A stretch of DNA of 64,000 bases, from the NCBI GenBank assembly GCA_963971535.1, contig OZ020594.1, positions 111,460,751 through 111,524,750 of the forward strand, in the 5' to 3' direction. The first letter of the stretch is position 1, and each line of letters starts with the position of its first letter. A model generated the notes under the pieces. That model ran no database searches. It saw nothing but the letters and a program-made list of their open reading frames with translations, and was not told where the DNA came from. Made by a program: the position numbers and the translations under genes. Positions 1 through 9,469 of this stretch are shown in pieces. The stretch comes from Notolepis coatsorum. Lineage: Eukaryota; Chordata; Actinopteri; Aulopiformes; Paralepididae.

Positions 1-376
1 AGGGAACGTATTCCCAGTGTCAGAAATATTGTGTCTGTTACTAGGCTTGAGTAAATTGTAATGAACCAAAGGAGAATATACATTTTCTTTTTGTTTATTT
101 CCATCTTTGACGGTGAATAACACCATGCTAACATTGGGCAGCAAATACCGTGAATGAAATCTGCTGTAAGTACAGTTACTTTTTTGTAATGTAAATCGCT
201 CCATCTTTAATGAGATTGAGACACGTTTTTTTCTAGAAACTAACTACGTTCTGGCAATAACATTCAGGTTTGTTCGACCCGTGAGACATAATGACGGAAA
301 AAAATTATTTCACGTCGGAAGGCTCAAAGTTTGACAGGGGCAGGCGTGAGCTGGGTAGTGTAGTTTCATGAAATTC
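1..376 (+). repeat. Unclassified dispersed repeat X, copy 1
   Basis: This stretch matches, in reverse complement, about 53655-54100: the shared blocks include the bases around 20-70 and the block just before the Kolobok-like insertion at 377. It starts before the window and is cut on its right by the TTAA-flanked element at 381. No coding potential was seen and the family is unknown. Confidence 0.6.
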
Positions 377-394
377 TTAAAGGTCCCCTATTGT

Positions 395-937
395 GGGCAC
401 CAGGGTGGCGCACCACGTAACTGCGCTGCAGTGCAATGCAGTGGGGCGGCGTGGCTCAGGGGTAGAGCGGGTCGTCCAATGATCGAAGGGTTGGTGGTTC
501 GAATCCCGCTCAAGCCCATGTCCATCCCACTGCCGTTGTGTCCTTGGGCAAGACACTTAACCTACTTGCCTCGTATGAATGTGTATGCATCTGAATGAAT
601 GTTGGTGGTGGTCGGAGGGGCCGTAGGCGATGATTATTCACCATGCTTCCGTGAGTCTGCCTCAGGGCAGCTCTGGCTGCAATTGTAGCTTACCACCACC
701 GGTATGACTGTGTATGAACGAATAATGGACTCTGTAAGCGCTCTGGGATCACTGGGGTGTCATGAAGAGCGCTATATAAATCCAATCCATTATTATTATT
801 ATTAATGCGGCCGTCCCGGGTTCGACTCCCGGACCCGGCGACCTTTACAGCATGTCCTCCCCCTATATCTTCTCCCATCCTTCCTCTCTGCAAGCAATAA
901 AATGCTAAAGAAATTATATATATATATAAAAAAATAA
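395..937 (+). mobile_element. tRNA-derived SINE (outer), interrupted by a V-type SINE
   Basis: The insertion is flanked by a 12-bp duplication, GTCCCCTATTGT, at 383-394 and 938-949. Its 5' part (395-439) carries an A-box-like segment and its 3' part (804-937) a B-box GGTTCGACTCC and a pyrimidine-rich body ending in an AT-rich tail. The two parts are separated by a second SINE at 440-803. Confidence 0.75.
440..803 (+). mobile_element. V-SINE-like tRNA-derived SINE nested in another SINE
   Basis: A tRNA-like head (A box around 452-465, B box GGTTCGAATCC near 497) is followed by the conserved V-SINE-type core (TCCTTGGGCAAGACACTTAA near 541) and the 3' tail GCGCTATATAAATCCAATCC followed by (ATT)n. 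A short AATGC flank is present on both sides (435-439 and 804-808). Confidence 0.75.
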
Positions 938-1117
938 GTCCCCTATTGTAAAAATGGCCTTTTTCGTTTTCAAGCAATGTGGGATTGTACCAACAGTGAG
1001 AAAATGTTAAATCTGTACCAAGTGCAGTTTCTGCTGTTCAGCTCTCCCTACTGAAATAAGCCATTCAGATTTGACTGGATCTGTGACGTGTAAGAGGTGC
1101 TGACCAATCACTGTTAA

Positions 1118-2907
1118 CACTTTCAATGCCAGCAGGGGGCACACGATTTAGTGCTTCCGTGCCACCACCCACTTCAATGATAGCGCTCTCATATTTGCGA
1201 ACGCATAAACTACATCTTAAATTATGTGTCTAATCTAGCCGTCGCTTATCAATGACTTGTTTGCAGTCAACATTGTCGAAACGGATTGTTTTTTAATCGG
1301 TTCATTTCCGTTTTATACCATTTTGAAAAACGCTAGTTTTTTGAAAGTTTCAGGAAAATATAAAGATTCTGTGATAAAGGCCCTTTACTGGAATATTCTG
1401 GAATACACAAAAAACGTAATTTTTCTGCCTATTTATGAATCGTTTTTAAATAAACGCTAGATTATCGATAGTATATGTGTACTTATGCACGCTACAGAAG
1501 CGGGCTGAAAAATCGATTCTCTCATTTCCTGATCAGCACACACACACACACATAGGGCACACGTTGATATCTCTGTGAAAAAAGCTCTTATTATCATAAG
1601 ACTGGTAAAATAGATTCCTTACCTCAGATCAGATGTTCTCCAAAAAGATTATTCCAATTCCTGATCGCCATTCCAAATATCGATCACGTTTATTGATCCA
1701 ACGCTGGGTACTGGAAATATGTATTCCACGCTGTTCTGGGGCTCTGCAATGAATCCAATTGTCTCTGGTGACTTGTCTGAGAAGTAAAATGAGGAAGCAG
1801 GATTTCTTTCCCCCCATGTGTTTCATTCAATCCATTCCAAATCAATCAATCAATCAAATTTATTTATAAAGCACATTTCACATGACGCGTGTCAACCAAA
1901 GTGCTGTACAGAGGGTAAATACACAAGATACATATAGACAACAATCACACTCCGTTTTATGGGAGGGCACACAGGCAAACACATAGAAAAACAGGGCATG
2001 AGTCAGTGAACGGGAAAGGCTAGTAGGTAGAAGTGGGTTTTGAGCCTCGATTTGAAGGCATCTATCGAGGGGGCGAGCCTAATGGAGGTGGGGATGCTGT
2101 TCCACAGTTCAGGGGCTGCGATAGCAAAGGCACGGCCCCCCCTGAGCTTGAGGTTAGACCTCCGGACTGTCAGGAGCCTCTGATCGGCTGACCTGAGGGA
2201 CCTGGTGTTGGAATAGGGGGATAGGAGGTCTGAGATGTAGGAGGGTGTGTGACCATTAAGGGCTTTAAAAACAAATAGGAGAACCTTAAAATCTATCCTG
2301 TAGCGTACTGGGAGCCAATGAAGGGAGGCAAGGACAGGGGTGATGTGGTCTCTCTTGCGGGTTCCGGTCAACAGTCTGGCAGCAGCGTTTTGTACCAGTT
2401 GTAAGCGGGACAGGGAAGACTGGTTAATGCCTATATAGAGGGAGTTGCAGTAGTCTAATCTAGATGAAATGAAGGCGTGGATGACTCTCTGAAGGTCTGC
2501 AGGGGAGAGAAGGGCTTTGAGTTTGGCAATGGTGCGTAGTTGGAAAAAACATGCCTTTACCACTGAGTTTACTTGTCTGTCAAATTTAAATTGTGGATCA
2601 AAAATGACCCCTAGGTTCTTGACATACGGCTTGACCAGGGAGGACAGGTTGCCAAGGCTGTTGGTAAGGGTGGTGACAGCGTCTGGGGGACCGAAGAGGA
2701 TTATTTCGGACCAAAGGGGTGCAGTACCACAGGGAGAGACAATAGGGGGCGGTATTTTCCCAATGGAGAGAGTTTGCAGCACTAACGTGAGGCTAGATTG
2801 ATGAAATATAAATTCAAATCGCTAATACAAAAAAATAGATCTCTCGTCGTTGGCAATGAACGGTCGGCATGAACAAACGAGTTATCTCGTCGTTGGCATT
2901 GAAAGTG
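1118..2907. mobile_element. piggyBac-like non-autonomous DNA transposon with TTAA duplication
   Basis: Perfect 14-bp terminal inverted repeats CACTTTCAATGCCA (1118-1131) and TGGCATTGAAAGTG (2894-2907) are each flanked by TTAA (1114-1117 and 2908-2911). TTAA targets fit piggyBac; Kolobok also uses TTAA and is the alternative. About half of the interior is a later L2 insertion (1839-2800). The remainder contains a (CA)n run near 1535 and no recognisable transposase. Confidence 0.65.
1839..2800 (-). mobile_element. L2-clade LINE, 3' part of reverse transcriptase ORF and tail
   Basis: An open frame on the minus strand (2782 to 2003, 259 codons) encodes the C-terminal region of an L2/CR1-group LINE polyprotein. 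It shows the post-palm part, with ISSRLDYCNSLY, the LQLVQNAAARLL block, the HITPVLASLHWLPVRYRIDF block and the FAIAAPELWNSIP block near the end. The YADD catalytic region and endonuclease are absent, so the copy is 5' truncated, as is usual for LINEs. The 3' end (toward 1839) has the typical AAGTGCTTTATAAATAAA-type tail with (ATTG)n repeats. It lies inside the piggyBac-like element. The L2 name rests on recalled family similarity. Confidence 0.85.
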
Positions 2908-3003
2908 TTAAGCTAATATCTGCATACTGAGCCGCTACTGTGGTTGTAGCCACCGCCCACAATCAACTGAACAGTGATTCGAGTAAGTTAGCATAACGTT
3001 AAA

Positions 3004-3233
3004 ATGATGAGCAGGACATGTGCTGTTCCTGGCTGCCAACCAGCGAATACGTCCGTGCACTCGTTTCCTAATCGTGCTCCGGAAGCAATGGGCCAAGTTC
3101 GTTTTTTGGATTTTTGCAAAGACTGCATTGAGAATCAAGGACTTTATAATGCTGGGGTGATTTCCTGGCTGTTGCTAAAGAAGGGAGCTAGCCTGTACCA
3201 AGTCTTCGGGACCCCAAAGAAGGTATCGAATCA
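3004..3233 (+). CDS. THAP-like N-terminal exon, probably of a Kolobok-type transposase
   Basis: An ORF opens at ATG 3004 (MMSRTCAVPGCQPAN) and continues to a good splice donor GTAAGT at 3234. CAVPGC followed by SFPN resembles the start of a THAP zinc finger (C2CH, with the first Cys pair and a downstream FP), although the usual central Trp and the C-x2-H end are not clear in this exon. No downstream exon was identified before the element's right end at 3716. It sits between matching inverted ends with TTAA duplications, so I read it as the remains of a transposase exon rather than a host gene. A captured host THAP exon cannot be excluded. Confidence 0.35.
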
Positions 3234-3804
3234 GTAAGTACATAAGTCGTAATTAGTTAATTAGCAGTAGGACCTCGTTCATACATTCATTACCAAACGT
3301 CTACAACTATGATGCACTTCGGACTAGTGTCAGGAAAGGCAAGGAGAACGTGCGCATGAACAGACAGATTATTTGCGATAGTGGTAAAGGTTATTCCCTT
3401 TTCTAATTTGTATAATATTTTCTGTCTGTGTTAATAGTGTATTAACGTTACGATTTTACTGTAGTGTTTGCGGTGTTCCTCCGTGCTAGCGTATCTGCCA
3501 TCTCTTAGCTAGGCTATAGTGCAGGTGGGTGTCATTGCGAGTATGGGCGGAGTCCAGCCAAAAATATCTTGTTCGTTGGAAGGGCAGAAAGTGGTGCACC
3601 AAAGTACTTGATTAAAAATACAAAACAATGAATTTTATTGAAAAACAACTTACAGATGTGTTCCATAGACTCTCAGGAATTGTGTAAAATTGCCCAAAAA
3701 GTTAACAAGTGGACCTTTAATAATAATGCAGGACCTGTCGCAGAGGTCTTTAATTGGCATGCAGACGACTCTCAATGTTAGCGGCACACTGCAGTTAGTT
3801 TAGC

Positions 3805-4208
3805 ACACACACCGGGACACACACATGCATGCATTGTTTTTTGTAGGATCGCTGATGCGCTTAACCCATCCCGTCGTCCTTCCCCCCCAAGGGCAGCCGG
3901 GAGCAGACGAGGGCTGTGGCGTGGGCCACACCCGGGCACCATCCAAGTGCTCCTGCCCGTCTTCGTCACGGACGCGACAGCGTTAGCGATCTGTTGTTGT
4001 GCATGTTTTTCCATTGGGTTTCTCTTATCGAGGGGGGGGGGGACCCTTGCGAGCACGGGGAGAACATGCAAACTCCACACAGAAAGGCCCGGGAGATACC
4101 CCACCTGGGTACCTGGCATCGCGGAAACCTGGTCCCCAAGTGGGAATCGAACCCTGGACCTTCTTGCTGTGAGGCGACAGTGTTAACCACTACACCACCG
4201 TGCCGCCC
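3805..4208 (-). mobile_element. tRNA-derived SINE, copy 1
   Basis: Read on the minus strand from 4208, it begins with a tRNA-like head: A box TGGTGTAGTGGTTAACAC, then B box GGTTCGATTCC. A conserved body follows, including TGTGGAGTTTGCATGTTC. A second copy in the same orientation lies at 13455-13853, similar across essentially its whole length. No target duplication could be fixed by eye. Confidence 0.7.
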
Positions 4209-4622
4209 ACCTTTAAGCCCATCTATTACGTTACCATTGACTGAAAAAGTGCTCGTCGTCTTGTCAATGTAACATAATTGGAAACGGTAGCCAGAGTAAC
4301 AAAAAAGATGTTTAATTATGTATTTACCATGGATTTAGTAACTGAAGGAATAACCTAGGCACAGAGGCACTGAAAGAGGATTTCACCCATCTAATGAACA
4401 CACTACAGTATAGTTTTGTAGCACAGGCCAAAATCTTGTAGCACAAGTATAAAACGTGTTATATTTGTAACAGTCACAAATGTGCCTATTGTATTTGTGT
4501 TATTTAGTTGCAGTGCCATGTTTGGCTGTCATTTTCATGCTGACAAGTTGACGTCACACAGCCAGACACGTTACGTGTAAGGAATTATGGGATTTGGTGT
4601 TGGGTGTATGGACTCACTCTAC
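4209..4622. other. Intergenic, nothing recognised
   Basis: AT-rich sequence without convincing coding potential, RNA gene or repeat structure that I can support. Confidence 0.5.
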
Positions 4623-5724
4623 TAGGGGTGGGAATCACCAGTTTCATCACGATACGATATCGATTCTTTGGACAACGATACGATATTTGCCGATATTTGC
4701 CATGATACGATACGATGCAGGTGCCTGCAATCGATATGAGACGATGATATAAGCCCATTTAACACAATCAGTAACATTTAGATCAACTCAAAAAAGGTAA
4801 TGAAAATATAATTTGAAAAAAAATGTATTGAGCTCTTCCAGACATTTAAATGAAAAACAATCTATTGTTTTTAATACAAATAGACCTCCTGTTCACTATA
4901 AAGTGCCACGTTTTGATATATTGAGCTTTAAACTTTAAGTACCATAAAAAAAAAGTTGGAACTCACAGCAGGCAGCCTAAAACCCCTTCCTCTCCCAAAC
5001 CGTTCCTGCAATTGTTTTATGTTGCATGATGATCATGCATACATTTATTATGTATTGTATTTTTTTCTGTTTAAATATCAACATCATCTGTCCACCCTCA
5101 GTACATTTACTATCAATATAATATACTCGTCTGACTTCATCATATCTTTTCAAACGCACACACACACAGAGGGAGAATGCCCCCCCCCCCTCCTTCCCAG
5201 TCCCCACTCTGCTGTTCTCTGTCGCTCTGAACAGGGCTTTAGCTTGTTGTTAGCTTATGCTAACGGGACGTTAATTCCGGTCTTAAACACGACGTGGTCA
5301 TAAAGGAATGGCGAGGATTGCAAAGCAGGTTATATGCATTTGACCCGTTGCGGAATAAAACAGCAGGGATTTGTTTTGGGTCGCAAAAACACTATCCTTG
5401 CTCTGTTGCAATGTCCGCGTTCCAGACGCTACTGCTACTGAGACGCTACTGCTGTGTGCTGTAGAGCGGATATGAGTCACGACGCACAGGATTTTCAAAA
5501 TAAGAGTATCGAAACGAACTGAGCGTTGTTAGCTGTCGGAGCCTAGTTATTATAGCTGGAGCTGCGCTTGGGCAGAAATGAGACCCGCTACAGGATTTTC
5601 AAAATAAGAGTATCTATATGAACCGAATGCCTATCGCACCAGTGCTACTGAAGTAAATCCATTCATCGCACAGACCGCTGTTGCTGTAGCATGTGCGATA
5701 TATATGTTGCACTGTACAGCCCTG
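4623..5724. mobile_element. Probable hAT-type non-autonomous element
   Basis: The left end TAGGGGTGGGAATCACCAG is followed by a long run of GATACGAT motifs, a familiar terminus of non-autonomous hAT elements in fish. The right end reads CAGCCCTG. The flanking 8-mers CACTCTAC (4615-4622) and CACTAGAC (5725-5732) match at 6 of 8 bases, consistent with an aged 8-bp duplication. No transposase remains; short internal ORFs look spurious. Confidence 0.45.
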
Positions 5725-5779
5725 CACTAGACTAGACAAATATCAAGATGTATCCATCAGTGGACCAATTGCATGCTTT

Positions 5780-5966
5780 TTCAGAGGACAAGAAGCCTTC
5801 AGTCGACTCCTTCAGCCATTAAGCATCCCCACAGCCCAAATGGAATGATAAAAAAAATAAAAATAAAAAATATACACTTTTTTTTTAGTCGACTGATAGT
5901 CGACTAATGGCAAATTTTGGCTAATCATAGTTGACTATCCAAATCCTTAGTCGGGGACAGCCCTAC
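5780..5966 (-). mobile_element. hAT terminus fragment
   Basis: Read on the minus strand it begins TAGGGCTGTCCCCGACTAA and continues with repeated TAGTCGACT-type inverted motifs, a common hAT terminus of fish genomes. The other end is missing. Confidence 0.5.
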
Positions 5967-6165
5967 CTTCTACATTCAGGAGGGATATAGTCAGAAACTG
6001 GCTTAACAGTGAGGACTCTTTCTCCTTGGGGATTAGGATTCCTTCTGCTCTAACCCAAGCTTTTGGTATAACCTGTTTATCCCATACTACTCTCAATAAC
6101 CTCCACAAGAATCTGAGTACATCAGGTGCACTTTTATAAACCCGGTGGGGGACTCCATTCACCCC
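5967..6165 (-). pseudogene. LINE reverse transcriptase fragment
   Basis: The minus-strand translation contains NGVPHRVYKSAPDVLRFLW, then IPKAWVRAEGILIPKE and ISLLNVEG. This is the N-terminal part of a LINE reverse transcriptase (the finger region with the PKE and ISLLN blocks). Only about 65 codons survive, abutting the hAT end at 5966. The clade cannot be assigned from this piece. Confidence 0.6.
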
Positions 6166-6185
6166 TGGGGCTTATATTCTGACTT

Positions 6186-6360
6186 TATACAGTCGGTCCA
6201 TAATTATTTGGACATTGACACAATTTTACTAATTCTGGCTCTGTACAAAACCATAATGGACTTGAAATGAAATACAGGTGTGCTTCAAGTGCAGACTTCC
6301 AGCTTTAATTACATCTAAATCCGGTGAACAGTGTAGGAATTACAACAGTTGCCCCAACTC
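6186..6360 (+). mobile_element. Tc1/mariner-like terminus
   Basis: TA followed by CAGTCGGTCCATAATTATTT, then GACATTGACACAATTTT, is a widespread fish Tc1/mariner-type end. Only the left end is present; no transposase or right end is seen. Confidence 0.4.
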
Positions 6361-6742
6361 AAGTAAAAAAGGTAATTGGTCAAGCTAACAATCCATAAGT
6401 ATTTCAGCTATCCATAGTTACCTTGTTTAGTTTGGAGAACCTCAAGTCTCACTCTGTTTGTTTACATTTTCACCTCCTGACAACATCTGATCAACGTCCA
6501 AGTTGTGATTGACAGCGTGATGAGGCATGATTGATATTTTCTGGTTTTGTAGCCAAACAATTGTGATATATGGTACTCGGGTTCGATTAAGAGCAGCGTG
6601 TTGAAGAGTGTTGTGATCGACTAATGATGTCTGTGGTGCATTCCTGACCTGACGCTCACTAAACCTGTTGCTGTGGCTACCAACTGAGCTTGTGTGTGTT
6701 GTCAAGTTATTGCTATACGGAACCCAGCCAAAACTACAACAT

Positions 6743-9150
6743 TGGTGTCAGAAGTGGCTGAATCTTCACTCTACACACGCCGATCTCACGGATTATAAAA
6801 CCCAGCGGATTTGCGGAGTGAGTGATGAACTTTTGTTGTGCTAGTTGTTGCTAACGCTAGCAATAGCGTCTGGATGTGGCAGCAGAGCACAGAACAGAGG
6901 AGATGTAGCAGCTCAAACCACCGTCCTCGCTGCTACTCACGGGAAACCTGGCCGAGAATTGGCGCAGGTGGGAGCAGCGTTTTCAACTGTATATGACAGC
7001 CTCTGGAGCAATTGCAAAGGATGAAAAAATTAAAGTGGCCATACTGTTACACACAATTGGTGAAGATGCTCTGGATGTATTCAACACGTTCACATTTGTT
7101 GGGGGTGACGATAAGAAAGTGGATGCAATCCTCAAGGCTTTTGAAACATATTGCAGCCCACAGAAGAATATTGTTTTTGAACGGTACCAGTTCTGGTCCC
7201 ATTCTATGGCTGATGAGATGACAGTGGACAAGTTTGTCACGGAACTGCGCCAGAAGAGCAGAAACTGTGAGTTTAAAATAAGTGAGAACGAAATGATCAG
7301 AGATAAATTGGTGTTCAGCCTGAATAATGCTGCTCTGAAAGAAAGGCTACTGAGGGAGAATAATTTAACCCTTGAGAAAGCAGTAGATGTGTGCAGAGCA
7401 TCAGAAGCTGCGAGGAGCCAGTTGCAAGCTATGCAAACAACACAGGCTGTGGGGGAATCATATGTGCAAGCCATAAGTAGAGCTCCAGCTCAACCAGAGA
7501 GGGGAAGATTCTACAAAGACAGGAGGACAGAAAGGAAAAACAGAGAGTGGATTGCACAATGCAACAAGTGTGGGAGAACACATGAACCACGCCAGTGTCC
7601 GGCTTATGGTGCTGTATGCTACAAATGTAACAGGCAAAACCATTTTGCGAGGATGTGTTCCACACCAGCTGACAGGACGGGCACCCAAACATACAGAACA
7701 GTAATAAGACGTGGTGTCCACGACATTGAGACTGAGGTAGATGTAGACTCACTGTTTATAGGTACTGTGTCATGTGTGGAAGTGGATGCAGTCACTAAAA
7801 GTAAAGACACTGCATGGTACACTATGGCCAATGTGAGGAATGTCCCGGTCAAATTCAAGATTGACACGGGGGCGGATGGAAACGTGCTGCCTATGTCCAT
7901 TGTGAAGACATTTCCAGGTCGTATCCAGCTACAGCCCACAAGAACAGTGCTGGTAGCGTATGGAGGGAACCGTCTGAAGCCGGAAGGGACCGTGACACTG
8001 ATGTGTGAAACTGCTGAGGCTAAAGCCAAGCTTGATTTCTATGTGATCAACCAGTCAACCGTGCCGATCATGGGCAGAGAGGCAAGTGAAGTACTGCGGC
8101 TTGTGAAACGAATTGATGCACTTGAGAAGACACCTGCAGCCACAACTGAGAAGCTTAAGAGACCTCCAGCCACTAAAGAGGAGTTGCTGGAGATGTACCC
8201 ATCTCTCTTCTGCGAGGTGGGTGAGTTCCCGGGTGTACATCACATACACATTGACCCGGCAGTTACACCTGTGGTACATGGGTGCAGGAAGATTCCCCTT
8301 GCTGTCCTGGACAGGCTGAAGGTCACACTGCGCCACCTTGTGGAAGCAGATGTAATAACCCCTGTGAATGACCCAACAGCATGGGTGAGCAGTTTGGTGA
8401 TCACAGAAAAAAAAATACTCAACTCAGGATGTGCTTGGACCCCTCTGATCTGAACAAGGCCATACAGAGGCAACATTACTCCATTCCCACTCTAGACGAT
8501 GTCTGCTGCAAACTGGCAGGGAAATCTATCTTCACCATTCTGGATGAGAAGGATGGATATTGGCAAGTGAAACTGGATGAGCCATCATCTGAGCTGTGTA
8601 CATTCAACACACCATGGGGCCGCTACCGCTTTAAGAGATTGCCATTTGGCATCAAGTCAGCCAGTGAAGTGTTTCAGCAGAAGAACAGTGAGACCTTTGG
8701 TGACATAGAAGGTGTACATATCATAGCTAATGACATGATAATCGCTGCATCCTCAGACCAAGAGCACGCTGAGATCCTCCAGCAGGTCATGAAGAGGGCA
8801 CAAGCTGCCAATGTCAAGTTCAACAAAGACAAGATCCAGTTCAAAGTCGACACAGTGAAATACATGGGCCACATCATCACACCAGAGGGTGTTAAACCTG
8901 ATGATGCAAAGGTGATAGCCATCGCCAACATGCCGGCACCGGAAGACAAGAAAGGCCTCCAGAGATTGTTAGGCATGACAAGATACTTGGCCCAATACAT
9001 TCCAGAGGAAGCCACAATAACTGCTCCTCTGAGACAGCTGCTGAGAAAGGAGGCAGCATGGCAGTGGGCCCATGAACATGATGCAGCGCTGGAAAGCCTG
9101 AAGGCTGCTCTCATTCAAGCATTGGGGAGGCTTTTAATCGTCAAGGTAAG
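6743..9150 (+). mobile_element. Ty3/Gypsy retroelement fossil (gag, protease, reverse transcriptase)
   Basis: A primer-binding site TGGTGTCAGAAGTGG (6743-6757) matches the 3' end of tRNA-Leu(CAA), with an LTR-like CA end just before it. The coding part runs 6993-9150. In order it shows a gag region, two CCHC-like knuckles (CNKCGRTHEPRQC and CYKCNRQNHFARMC, about codons 190-225), an aspartic protease (IDTGADGNVLP) and a reverse transcriptase with FTILDEKDGYWQV and RLPFGIKSASEVFQQ. RNase H, integrase and a 3' LTR are not present in the window. It is a broken, old copy. Confidence 0.85.
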
Positions 9151-9469
9151 AGGATTTCAAGTCATGGTATCCATAAACTTCAATCGGTTCGGATCTTTTG
9201 AATGAATGAGAATGTAAACAAACACGCCGTCACGTTGAAATCACTGGCTGCGCTCATACAGTAGTGGTTGGGCAAAAAAATTGTTCCGAGTATATTTGCT
9301 TATAAAACGTAATTGTCTAATTCATTATTTTTTATTTCTCCACGTGGTGAACACACGTCACAACATGTTTACATGAACGTTTTGGAGTTGTATTTGGAGT
9401 GTATTCTGCTTTTCAATCAATCAATCAAACTATACACTCTAAGGCTCCGGATCGGCCTCACTTCCAGTG
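9151..9469. other. Non-coding stretch upstream of the zinc-finger gene
   Basis: No gene is seen. It contains a short (CAAT)n run near 9415-9428 and would hold the promoter and 5' UTR of the zinc-finger gene; no TATA box or other specific site could be supported. Confidence 0.4.

Larger units (their letters stand above)
381..3716 (+). mobile_element. Kolobok-like DNA transposon, TTAA target duplication, with nested insertions
   Basis: The ends are inverted: AGGTCC after TTAA (377-380) on the left and GGACCT before TTAA (3717-3720) on the right. The last roughly 130 bases are clearly related, in reverse, to the left end of the 423-bp element at 52898-53320, which has its own TTAA-flanked inverted ends. 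TTAA duplications together with a THAP-domain transposase are features of the Kolobok superfamily, and a THAP-like exon lies inside (3004-3233). The element is interrupted by a SINE pair (395-937) and a piggyBac-like element (1118-2907). Superfamily is inferred from TSD plus THAP; the transposase catalytic region is not visible, so this copy is non-autonomous. Confidence 0.6.

Noticed and set aside
452-520. Functional tRNA gene
   Set aside because: It is the tRNA-like head of a V-SINE; the sequence continues into a SINE body and the cloverleaf is incomplete.
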